Assembly (NCBI GenBank): GCA_016291895.1
Contig: JAEEZO010000008.1
Span: 1-5,595, forward strand
Direction of reading: 5' to 3'
DNA from: Caryophanales bacterium
GTDB lineage: Bacteria; Bacillota_I; Bacilli_A; RF39; UBA660
Length of the DNA: 5,595 nt
Part shown: in pieces, positions 1 through 5,497 of the stretch
Numbering within the stretch: the first letter of the stretch is position 1
Layout of the letters: each line of letters begins with the position of its first letter
Position numbers and translations under genes: made by a program
Notes under the pieces: model-generated
What the model saw: the letters and a program-made list of their open reading frames with translations, nothing else
The model's database searches: none
Told to the model about the DNA's origin: nothing

Positions 1-24
1 ACTATCTAAAATTGATTAGATAGT
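1..24 (-). terminator. Probable intrinsic terminator after the third paralogue (cut by window edge)
   Basis: A perfect 9-bp inverted repeat pairs 1-9 with 16-24 around a 6-base loop, starting 7 bases after the stop codon at 31-33. On the minus strand the hairpin is preceded by an A-rich run, as in the other terminators here. The U-tract expected after it would lie beyond base 1, so it cannot be seen. In the plus direction the hairpin is followed by ACTTTTTT, so it could work both ways. The 5' arm ACTATCTAAT closely matches the terminator at 1044-1072. Confidence 0.65.
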
Positions 25-30
25 ACTTTT

Positions 31-990
31 TTATTTAACAATATATCCTTCATTTGTAATAGGGTCAACTAAAGTTACTTGTTCATTTTTCACTTTAGAA
101 AATCTTTCTTTTAATTCTTCAAATAATCCTTTGGAATAACTAATATCTATTTCTGGATACATTTCTTTGATGTTTTTAATAATCTCTAAATAATCATAGT
201 TAGATAGATTTTTACGACCAAAATAGATACCAGCACCTGCTGCGGATAAAGCTAATAAATATATAACTGAATAAATAATATTAGGTAAATCATCTTGACT
301 TGATATAATGAAATTCTTCTCATCAAAAGAATAATACGTTAATTTTACATAATCATCTTGTGCAAGTTCTTCTTCCGTTAATTCACCTTCAAATCTTGAT
401 TCATATCTTGTTGATGATGGATCCTCATATACATGAAATAGTTTGTTTTGTTGATTTGGGTCACGAAGATTAAGTAGTAATTGAAGAGAATAAATTCCAT
501 CTAACGTCTTAAAATTATATTCTTTAATAGTTCGATAGTATTTACCATCTCCTCTTTTCTCCCATTTTGTTACATATGTTGCATGATCTATAGATCTCTT
601 TTCTGATGGAACGACATAATTAGTTTCTGTACCAAATACAGATAACGAATCTAAAGTTGATGCTGTTTTGGCAACTTTAAATTGATCTTGTTTAGCAAAT
701 GGAACATCAAAAGTTAAAGTTTGAATACCAAATAATAAACCAGCAACAACTACATATGGAAGTGCCATCTTCGTAAATTCTTTAAATATTTTAATATTCT
801 TGATTCTTGATCTATTAACATTTTCTTCTTCTATTTCGTGAATAATACCATTAAGTCCTTCAATACTTCTTTCTATCTCATTAATGGGTGAACGATTTAT
901 AATATTATTATTGTGAATATCATCAATCTTATCATGAGCACTAAGTATACCGTTATTTAAATCTTCAATCATTGTTTCATATTTATTCAT
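31..990 (-). CDS. Uncharacterised two-helix membrane protein, paralogue C (divergent copy)
   Basis: I do not recognise this 319-residue protein. Residues about 10-65 are polar and helical with a coiled-coil-like spacing of I/L residues, and include N-N-I-I-N. A basic stretch (RIKNIKIFK) precedes a membrane helix at about 76-93, which predicts an N-terminus inside the cell. Residues about 94-235 would be outside and contain D-V-P-F, N-Y-V-V-P-S and W143-E-K-R-G-D-G-K-Y-Y-R-T-I-K-E-Y158. A second helix spans about 237-257. A cytoplasmic tail ends with V-T-L-V-D309-P-I-T-N-E. All these blocks recur in the two genes upstream, but this copy is the most divergent: it lacks the G-R-A-L-Q-G-I-F-P-Y block and has D-E-K-N where the others have an acidic cluster. 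The start at 990 is chosen because a ribosome site lies just before it and the paralogues align from there. It appears to be a single-gene transcript with its own promoter. Function is unknown. Confidence 0.9.
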   Translation of the reverse strand: MNKYETMIEDLNNGILSAHDKIDDIHNNNIINRSPINEIERSIEGLNGIIHEIEEENVNRSRIKNIKIFKEFTKMALPYVVVAGLLFGIQTLTFDVPFAKQDQFKVAKTASTLDSLSVFGTETNYVVPSEKRSIDHATYVTKWEKRGDGKYYRTIKEYNFKTLDGIYSLQLLLNLRDPNQQNKLFHVYEDPSSTRYESRFEGELTEEELAQDDYVKLTYYSFDEKNFIISSQDDLPNIIYSVIYLLALSAAGAGIYFGRKNLSNYDYLEIIKNIKEMYPEIDISYSKGLFEELKERFSKVKNEQVTLVDPITNEGYIVK

Positions 991-993
991 ATT

Positions 994-1001
994 TCCCCCC
1001 T
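994..1001 (-). promoter_or_regulatory. Unusual all-G ribosome binding site of paralogue C
   Basis: The minus strand reads AGGGGGGAAAT before the ATG at 990. The six-G run (995-1000) replaces the usual AGGAGG and is conspicuous in such AT-rich DNA. G-U pairing with the 16S tail could still allow binding. The spacing supports the ATG at 988-990 over the internal ATG at 970-972. Confidence 0.6.
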
Positions 1002-1013
1002 AAAAACTTTTTT

Positions 1014-1042
1014 ATTGTATCATAAAACATTTTGCTATTCAA
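1014..1042 (-). promoter_or_regulatory. Promoter of paralogue C
   Basis: The minus strand shows a -35 box TTGAAT (1042-1037), a spacer of exactly 17 bp and a -10 box TACAAT (1019-1014) preceded by TGA, an extended -10. Transcription would start near 1007, leaving a leader of under 20 bases. The -35 box overlaps the end of the preceding terminator's T-tract. The region aligns well with the promoter of paralogue A at 3211-3239. Confidence 0.75.
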
Positions 1043-1043
1043 C

Positions 1044-1072
1044 AAAAAACCATCTAATATTATTAGATAGTT
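1044..1072 (-). terminator. Intrinsic terminator after the Mn-riboswitch-controlled gene
   Basis: On the minus strand AACTATCTAAT (1072-1062) pairs with ATTAGATGGTT (1058-1048) across a 3-base loop, with one G-U pair at 1051/1069. Six T residues (1049-1044) overlap the end of the stem and continue past it. It lies 7 bases after the stop codon at 1080-1082. Confidence 0.85.
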
Positions 1073-1079
1073 CTTATTG

Positions 1080-2033
1080 TTATCTTATTAAAACCTTAGC
1101 ACCTGTAATAGGATCAGTTAAAGTTACTTGTTGACGTTTTACTAATTCAAATTTGATTTTCTTTTCTTTAAATAATCTTTCTAATTCTTTAATATCTACT
1201 TTTTGATATTCATCTATATAATCATTTACATAATCAGTGAAATCAAAATCAGATTCATCATCACGCCATAACGCAACAATAAATATTGGAATAAGTGTTA
1301 CTAATAGATAAATAAATGAAAAGCCAATATTTGGACCAACATCTTGAGCCATTAAAACAACATCTTCTTCATCTGTATAGCGATATACAATTTTAAAGCC
1401 TGTTCCTTCTTCTAATTCTTCTTTTGTAATTTGATTTTCATTTTTAACTTCATATTTTATAGAAGTGTTCTTACCAAAAGTTTTTTCAAAATCTAAATCT
1501 GGATTATTAATTAATTCTTTCAATTCATCTGTTGTATATTCACCAATATTATATTCTTTAATCATACGGTAATATTTACCATCAGCTTTTCTTTCCCATC
1601 TTGTACTATAATGAGCTGAATTCGTTGTTTTTGAATTTGGCATAACATATGTAATATTATCACTTACAAGACCTGTATTATCAATTATTTGTTCATGTTG
1701 TGCAACTTTAAAAACATCTTGTGGATAAAAAGGAACATCACCTATTAAAGTTTGGGCAGTGAATACTAAGCCAGCAGATACAAGATATGGGAAAATACCT
1801 TGTAAAGCTCTTCCAAAGATTTTAATATTTCTAATACAGATTTTACCTATATTCTTTCTATTAGTTACTTTAATATTATTTTCGATTCTTTGAATATCAC
1901 TTTCAATATCAGCTATTCTACTACTATTAATGATATTATCATTTCCAATATTATCTATTGAATTATTTAATCGATCAATATCACTTTCTAATAATCCTGC
2001 TCTATCATAACCATTATAAATTTTCTCTTTCAT
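1080..2033 (-). CDS. Uncharacterised two-helix membrane protein, paralogue B, under manganese riboswitch control
   Basis: A 317-residue protein of no family I recognise. Residues about 12-55 are helical with regular I/L spacing and the N-D-N-I-I-N motif. Basic residues 59-75 precede a membrane helix at about 77-97, placing the N-terminus inside. The external domain (about 98-236) carries D-V-P-F, W146-E-R-K-A-D-G-K-Y-Y-R-M-I-K-E-Y161 and an acidic cluster D221-E-E-D224. A second helix spans about 237-256. An acidic-rich tail follows and ends with V-T-L-T-D307-P-I-T. It is closest to paralogue A, sharing for example G-R-A-L-Q-G-I-F-P-Y. The start is set by AAGGGAG (2049-2043), nine bases before the ATG. 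A yybP-ykoY riboswitch leader precedes it, so expression should rise with Mn2+ (inference). The usual targets of this riboswitch are Mn exporters such as MntP, TerC-like proteins or P-type ATPases. This protein has too few membrane helices for those, so its role may be as an accessory, sensor or envelope-protection factor. Confidence 0.92.
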   Translation of the reverse strand: MKEKIYNGYDRAGLLESDIDRLNNSIDNIGNDNIINSSRIADIESDIQRIENNIKVTNRKNIGKICIRNIKIFGRALQGIFPYLVSAGLVFTAQTLIGDVPFYPQDVFKVAQHEQIIDNTGLVSDNITYVMPNSKTTNSAHYSTRWERKADGKYYRMIKEYNIGEYTTDELKELINNPDLDFEKTFGKNTSIKYEVKNENQITKEELEEGTGFKIVYRYTDEEDVVLMAQDVGPNIGFSFIYLLVTLIPIFIVALWRDDESDFDFTDYVNDYIDEYQKVDIKELERLFKEKKIKFELVKRQQVTLTDPITGAKVLIR

Positions 2034-2054
2034 CTATTATCACTCCCTTCATAT

Positions 2055-2111
2055 CATAAAGGTCTAATAGATGAAAAAAAGACCCTTATGAATTTGTATT
2101 CATAAAGGTCT
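2055..2111 (-). repeat. 11-base direct repeat in the riboswitch leader
   Basis: On the minus strand AGACCTTTATG occurs at 2111-2101, inside the aptamer/terminator, and again at 2065-2055, between the terminator and the ribosome site. Both copies can pair with CATAAGGGTC (2090-2081), the 3' arm of the terminator. The second pairing gives a 12-bp hairpin (2091-2080 with 2065-2054, one G-U) with a 14-base loop and no following T-tract. Confidence 0.85.
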
Positions 2112-2112
2112 T
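2074..2112 (-). terminator. Riboswitch expression platform: regulatory intrinsic terminator
   Basis: AAGACCTTTATGAAT (2112-2098) pairs with ATTCATAAGGGTCTT (2093-2079) around an ACAA loop, giving 15 bp with one G-U pair and a seven-T run (2080-2074). The 5' arm contains the whole 3' strand of aptamer helix P1 (2108-2103), so P1 and the terminator cannot form together. This is the layout expected of an ON switch, in which bound metal keeps P1 closed and lets polymerase through. Confidence 0.93.
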
Positions 2113-2188
2113 GTTCTATTAAATCTTATCCGGAAATCCGACTTGACGAATAGAGATCATCCATTGATGAGAACTACTCCCCTTTAAC
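2101..2188 (-). promoter_or_regulatory. yybP-ykoY manganese riboswitch aptamer
   Basis: The RNA begins UUAAAGGGGAGUAG and closes with AACAAGACCUUU, the two hallmark strands of the yybP-ykoY family. P1 pairs 2186-2181 with 2108-2103. A second helix pairs GUUC (2174-2171) with GAAC (2116-2113). A hairpin UCAUC-AAUG-GAUGA lies at 2170-2157. A further arm contains UUCGUCA (2150-2144), matching the conserved CGUCA of the metal-binding loop, and a small CGG/CCG hairpin at 2140-2131. Known members bind Mn2+ directly where the two loop regions meet and regulate Mn2+ efflux and related genes. Transcription starts almost at the first aptamer base. The assignment comes from motif recognition; a covariance search with the Rfam yybP-ykoY model would confirm it. 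Confidence 0.94.
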
Positions 2189-2194
2189 AATTTT

Positions 2195-2223
2195 ATGTTA
2201 CCATAAAACCGTTGTTTTGTCAA
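2195..2223 (-). promoter_or_regulatory. Promoter of the riboswitch and paralogue B
   Basis: A perfect -35 TTGACA (2223-2218) is separated by exactly 17 bp from TAACAT (2200-2195), which is preceded by TGG as an extended -10. The predicted start is near 2188, just before the aptamer. The stretch from TTATTG to TTAAAGGG resembles the promoter of paralogue A. Confidence 0.85.
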
Positions 2224-2242
2224 TAATATCAACGACAAGTGG

Positions 2243-3184
2243 TTATGCTTTAAGATATGTTTTTTCATTAGTTATTGGGTCTATTAATTTGATTTTTTCA
2301 TGTTGAACTCTATAAAATTTAATCTTTCCTTCTTCAAATAATTTAATTGCTTCTGTTAAATCAATTTTTTGATATTTTTTTTGAAGATTATAAAGATGTG
2401 CTTTAAAATCAAAAAATCTTGTTTCTTTACGAAATAAAGCGATTGGTATTAAACATAAAGCCGTAAATACTACATAGATAACGGCAAAACCAATGTTTTG
2501 ATCAACATCTTGAATCTCAACTATAAAATCTTCATCATCTAAATAACGATATACTATTTTATATCCTTTAACTTCTTTTAAATCATTTTCAGTAATTTCT
2601 TCTTCTGTTTTAATTTCATATTTAATATCAGGTCTTCCAAAAGCTTCATCAAAGGTGATATCTGGATTATTAACTACTTCCTCTAATTCTTCAATATCAC
2701 TATTTCTTATTAAATATTCTTTAACTGTTCGATAGTATTTTCCATCATCTTTCTTTTCCCAACTTGTACTATAATAAGCAGAATTAGATAATCTAGTTGA
2801 TGATACAACATAATTAACTTTGTCATAAATAATTCCATTATTATCTATTACTTCATTATGTTCTGCAATTTTATATTGATCTTGTCTAATAAATGGAACA
2901 TCATATATTAAAGATTGTAAACCAAAAACAGTTCCTACTACTAGAGCATATGGAAATATTCCTTGAAGAGCTCTTCCAAAGATTTTTACATTTTTAATAA
3001 TAGATGAAAATTTATTTCTTCGATTAGTTCTTTTAATTTTACTTGCAATATCATTAATATCTTTTTCAATTTCTTCTGCTCTATTATGATTAATAATATT
3101 TTCGTCACCAATATTATCTATCTTTCTTTCAAAAGAATTGATATCTTGTATTAATTCATATGAACTTGTATAATATTTTCCCAT
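2243..3184 (-). CDS. Uncharacterised two-helix membrane protein, paralogue A
   Basis: A 313-residue protein of the same unrecognised family. The helical N-terminus (about 10-55) has I-D-N-I-G-D-E-N-I-I-N and an E-I-E-K-D-I-N-D-I run. Basic residues 51-71 lead into a membrane helix at about 76-94. The external domain (about 95-230) carries D-V-P-F, N-Y-V-V, W142-E-K-K-D-D-G-K-Y-Y-R-T-V-K-E-Y157, N-N-P-D and the acidic cluster D216-D-E-D219. A second helix spans about 231-251, and the tail ends I-K-L-I-D302-P-I-T-N-E. There is no conserved cysteine and no enzyme motif I can name. The start fits an AAAGGGAG ribosome site six bases before the ATG. The gene has its own promoter and no riboswitch. 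The following intergenic DNA has only a weak hairpin, so read-through would run into the riboswitch leader. Confidence 0.92.
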   Translation of the reverse strand: MGKYYTSSYELIQDINSFERKIDNIGDENIINHNRAEEIEKDINDIASKIKRTNRRNKFSSIIKNVKIFGRALQGIFPYALVVGTVFGLQSLIYDVPFIRQDQYKIAEHNEVIDNNGIIYDKVNYVVSSTRLSNSAYYSTSWEKKDDGKYYRTVKEYLIRNSDIEELEEVVNNPDITFDEAFGRPDIKYEIKTEEEITENDLKEVKGYKIVYRYLDDEDFIVEIQDVDQNIGFAVIYVVFTALCLIPIALFRKETRFFDFKAHLYNLQKKYQKIDLTEAIKLFEEGKIKFYRVQHEKIKLIDPITNEKTYLKA

Positions 3185-3210
3185 TTTATACTCCCTTTAA
3201 AAACTGCTAT

Positions 3211-3239
3211 ATTATACCATAAAAACGCTTTTTTTGCAA
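3211..3239 (-). promoter_or_regulatory. Promoter of paralogue A
   Basis: The minus strand has TTGCAA (3239-3234), a 17-bp spacer and a consensus TATAAT (3216-3211) preceded by TGG, an extended -10. It directly follows the terminator of the ABC-F unit. The expected leader is about 20 bases and leads into AAAGGGAG, with no room for a riboswitch. Confidence 0.8.
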
Positions 3240-3240
3240 T

Positions 3241-3273
3241 AAAAAAGCTACCTAGTAAACTAGATAGCTTTTT
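3241..3273 (-). terminator. Intrinsic terminator of the ABC-F/unknown-protein operon
   Basis: GCTATCTAG (3268-3260) pairs with CTAGGTAGC (3255-3247) around a TTTA loop, with one G-U pair. It is flanked by an A-tract on one side and six T residues (3246-3241) on the other. The gene's stop codon at 3275-3277 is immediately before it. The symmetric A/T tracts suggest it can also stop plus-strand transcription. Confidence 0.9.
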
Positions 3274-3274
3274 A

Positions 3275-3793
3275 TCATCGAATTTTAAAATATTGAATAT
3301 CATCTGATTTTCCAGGTACTCTTGGAATATTTAATATTATGTTACTATCATCGCGTCCTTTTGGATAACGAATTAATACGGCATAATCTATGACATCACC
3401 TTGATGAACATGCTCATTAGAATAGCTAATGTTTTCACTAACTATGTACTTTCCTGGATAAGAAAAATCAAATTCGTCATGATATACTCTAAAAATAGGT
3501 AGAGCATGAACCGTTTGTCCATTTTCGCTTGTTGGAAAATCTTTATAATCAATTTGCATTATAATACCAATTCTTGTATATTCATCATTTTCTTCTTCAA
3601 TTTTATAAATGGACTTATCTTCAATTGTTTTGTTAAACTCTCTTATTTTTTCAATAATTTCTTGGGGTTCCATTTCTCTTATCATTTTAATATAAATTGG
3701 TTTATTTTCCTTTATAAATGTACTATATGCCACTATATTAGCAACATCACCATATCCATATGGATTTTCTAGTGTACCTTTTTCTTTATTCAT
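3275..3793 (-). CDS. Protein of unknown function co-transcribed with the ABC-F gene
   Basis: A 172-residue protein that I do not recognise. It has no signal peptide or membrane helix, so it is probably cytoplasmic. It opens with G6-T-L-E-N10-P11 and G15-D16, which resembles the start of bacterial beta-sandwich domains such as DUF4352-type proteins (G-T-x-x-N-P...G). That resemblance is weak, and those domains are usually exported. A helical segment lies at about 42-57. The rest looks beta-rich, with Q-G-D-V-I-D (131-136) and I-R-Y-P-K-G (141-146). The ATG at 3793 has AAGGAG (3804-3799) five bases upstream. It lies 32 bp after the ABC-F stop with no promoter or terminator between, so it probably shares that transcript. 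The gene ends TGA followed directly by TAA. Confidence 0.85.
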   Translation of the reverse strand: MNKEKGTLENPYGYGDVANIVAYSTFIKENKPIYIKMIREMEPQEIIEKIREFNKTIEDKSIYKIEEENDEYTRIGIIMQIDYKDFPTSENGQTVHALPIFRVYHDEFDFSYPGKYIVSENISYSNEHVHQGDVIDYAVLIRYPKGRDDSNIILNIPRVPGKSDDIQYFKIR

Positions 3794-3825
3794 ATTCTCT
3801 CCTTATATAATCAATCATTATTCAA

Positions 3826-5421
3826 CTAATAAAAGGTTCTTCGCCATTCAAGATAAGAATCATAATCACTTAATTTATCAATAATTGTTCCATCTTCTTT
3901 AATCTCAATAATACGATTAGCAACGGTACTAATAAGTTCATGGTCATGACTAGCAAGAAGGATTTCCCCTTCAAAATTTTGTAAACCTTTATTTAAACTT
4001 GTAATACTTTCTAGATCTAAATGATTTGTTGGTTCATCAAGAATAATAAAATTAGGGTTTTCAAGCATCATTTTAGAAAGTAGTACTCTTGCTTTCTCAC
4101 CACCTGATAGTACATTAACTTTTTTGAAAACATCTTCATTACTAAATAACATTCTTCCTAAGAAGTTACGTAATTCTTGAGGATCAGGAATATTAACTTC
4201 ACTTTGTAACCATTCCATTATATCTTTATCACTCTTAAAATATTCTGTATTATCAATTGGAAAATAAGCTGGCTTAATTGTTTTACCAAATAATACTTCA
4301 CCTTTATTAAACTTAATTAAATGCATAATAATATTAAATAATGCTGTTTTAGCAATATTATTTCTTCCAACAAAAGCAATCTTATCACCTTTATTAACCG
4401 TAATATTTATCTTAGAAAGAATTCTATTTCCATTTTCTTCATAAACTAAATCTTTAATTGTTAATACTTCTCTACCACTTGGTTTTTCAGGTTTAAAATC
4501 GATATATGGATATCGTCTTGTAGAGGGAACTAACTCTTCTAACTTAATTTTTTCTAGTATCTTTTTTCTCGATGTAGCTTGCTTACTCTTACTTGCATTT
4601 GCTGAGAATCTTGCAATAAAGCTTTCTAGTTCCTTTATCTTTTCTTCTTTTTTCTTATTTTGTTCTTTAATTTGTTTAATTAATAATTGACTACTTTCAT
4701 ACCAGAAATCATAATTACCCATAAATAGTGTCATTTTATTATAATCAATATCAACTATATGGGTACAAACTTTATTTAAGAAATATCTATCATGAGATAC
4801 AACAATAACAGTATTTTCATAGTTAATAAGAAATTCTTCTAACCATTCGATAGCTGCTAGATCTAAGTTATTTGTTGGTTCATCTAAAAGTAAGATATCA
4901 GGGTTTTGAAATAAGGCTTTTGCGAGTAATACTTTTACTTTATGAGAATCTTCTATTTCACTTAATAAATTATAATGTTCTGATACAGGAATTCCAAGTG
5001 ATGATAATAATTCACCGGCCTCACTTTCAGCTCCCCAACCATTCATTTCTGCAAACTCTGCTTCAAGTTCACCTAATCTAATTCCATCAGCATCACTAAA
5101 TTCTGTATGATTATAAAGTTCTTCTTTCTCTATTTTAATATCATATAATTTTTTATTTCCCATTAAAACAACATCAATAACACTATAATTATCATATTTA
5201 TAATGATCTTGTTCTAAAACAGCAAGTCGTTCATCTTTACCAATTGTTATTTCACCACTACTTGTTTCAAGTTCACCACTTAATAGTTTTAAAAAAGTTG
5301 TTTTACCTGCTCCATTAGCTCCAATTAATCCATAACAATTACCATTAGTAAACTTTAAATTAACATTTTCAAATAATGTTTTTTTACCAAATCTTAAGGT
5401 TACATTATTAACACTTATCAT
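3826..5421 (-). CDS. ykpA: ABC-F translation factor ATPase, YbiT/YkpA type
   Basis: A full-length 531-residue soluble ATPase with two nucleotide-binding domains and no membrane part. Domain 1 has Walker A G34-A-N-G-A-G-K-T41, a non-canonical signature region (L-L-S-E-I-E-D-S-H-K, 152-161), Walker B ending D180-E181-P-T-N-N and switch S209-H-D-R. The non-canonical signature is typical of YbiT/YkpA. A charged linker (about 240-305) includes S-A-N-A-S-K-S-K-Q-A-T-S-R, a strong YbiT/YkpA hallmark. Domain 2 has L438-S-G-G-E, Walker B D462-E463-P-T-N-H-L-D and S491-H-D. Its Walker A is degenerate: G352-R-N-N-I-A-K358-T, with N and A in place of two glycines. ABC-F proteins bind the ribosomal E site and help stalled ribosomes; this subgroup is generally housekeeping rather than antibiotic resistance. 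The start is fixed by AGGTGAT (5433-5427). The symbol follows the Bacillus subtilis name and is assigned from motifs only. Confidence 0.95.
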   Translation of the reverse strand: MISVNNVTLRFGKKTLFENVNLKFTNGNCYGLIGANGAGKTTFLKLLSGELETSSGEITIGKDERLAVLEQDHYKYDNYSVIDVVLMGNKKLYDIKIEKEELYNHTEFSDADGIRLGELEAEFAEMNGWGAESEAGELLSSLGIPVSEHYNLLSEIEDSHKVKVLLAKALFQNPDILLLDEPTNNLDLAAIEWLEEFLINYENTVIVVSHDRYFLNKVCTHIVDIDYNKMTLFMGNYDFWYESSQLLIKQIKEQNKKKEEKIKELESFIARFSANASKSKQATSRKKILEKIKLEELVPSTRRYPYIDFKPEKPSGREVLTIKDLVYEENGNRILSKINITVNKGDKIAFVGRNNIAKTALFNIIMHLIKFNKGEVLFGKTIKPAYFPIDNTEYFKSDKDIMEWLQSEVNIPDPQELRNFLGRMLFSNEDVFKKVNVLSGGEKARVLLSKMMLENPNFIILDEPTNHLDLESITSLNKGLQNFEGEILLASHDHELISTVANRIIEIKEDGTIIDKLSDYDSYLEWRRTFY

Positions 5422-5440
5422 TTTTAATCACCTAACGTTT

Positions 5441-5469
5441 ATTATATAAAATATTAAATATTAAGGCAA
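5441..5469 (-). promoter_or_regulatory. Promoter of the ABC-F operon
   Basis: The minus strand has TTGCCT (5469-5464), a 17-bp spacer and a consensus TATAAT (5446-5441). It sits directly after the terminator of the upstream gene. The leader is short (about 12-15 bases), so no attenuator or leader peptide of the kind seen before resistance ABC-F genes fits here. Confidence 0.7.
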
Positions 5470-5473
5470 TAAT

Positions 5474-5497
5474 AAAAGAGAACATAAGTTCTCTTTT
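5474..5497 (-). terminator. Intrinsic terminator of the gene at the window edge
   Basis: A perfect 10-bp inverted repeat pairs 5497-5488 with 5483-5474 around a 4-base loop. On the minus strand it runs through TTTT into TTATT. The stem overlaps the stop codon of the preceding gene by one base. The reverse side reads CTTTTTATTT, so it may act in both directions. Confidence 0.85.

Noticed and set aside
31..990. A second riboswitch before paralogue C or A, given the GGG-rich leader sequence.
   Set aside because: Both leaders are only about 20 bases and the G-rich stretches are ribosome binding sites; neither has the partner strand CAAGACC.
2128..2166. A 12-codon open frame (ATG at 2164-2162, ending TAA) inside the leader, downstream of GGGGAG, as a possible leader peptide.
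   Set aside because: The GGGGAG is explained by the conserved riboswitch strand, the spacing to ATG is long for a ribosome site, and the frame runs through paired aptamer regions.
2205..2235. A hairpin UCGUUG/CAACGG followed by four T residues as the terminator of paralogue A.
   Set aside because: It has only five Watson-Crick pairs plus one G-U, a 15-base loop and a short T run, and its loop contains the -35 box of the next promoter. It is much weaker than the other terminators here, so I do not annotate it.
3275..3277. A Mycoplasma-type genetic code reading TGA as tryptophan.
   Set aside because: All genes are intact under the standard code with TGG for tryptophan. The one TGA is directly followed by TAA at a sensible gene end.
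3506..3772. A plus-strand open frame of 88 codons.
   Set aside because: It lies antisense to the better-supported 172-residue gene, is rich in F, I, N and C as expected for a reverse shadow of AT-rich coding DNA, and has no convincing promoter or ribosome site.
4872..5081. A plus-strand open frame of 69 codons.
   Set aside because: It is fully antisense to the conserved first ATPase domain of the ABC-F gene and is best explained as a shadow of that gene.
3826..5421. An antibiotic-resistance ABC-F (Vga/Msr/OptrA-like).
   Set aside because: The linker motif, the non-canonical first signature and the overall length match the housekeeping YbiT/YkpA group, and there is no drug-responsive leader upstream.
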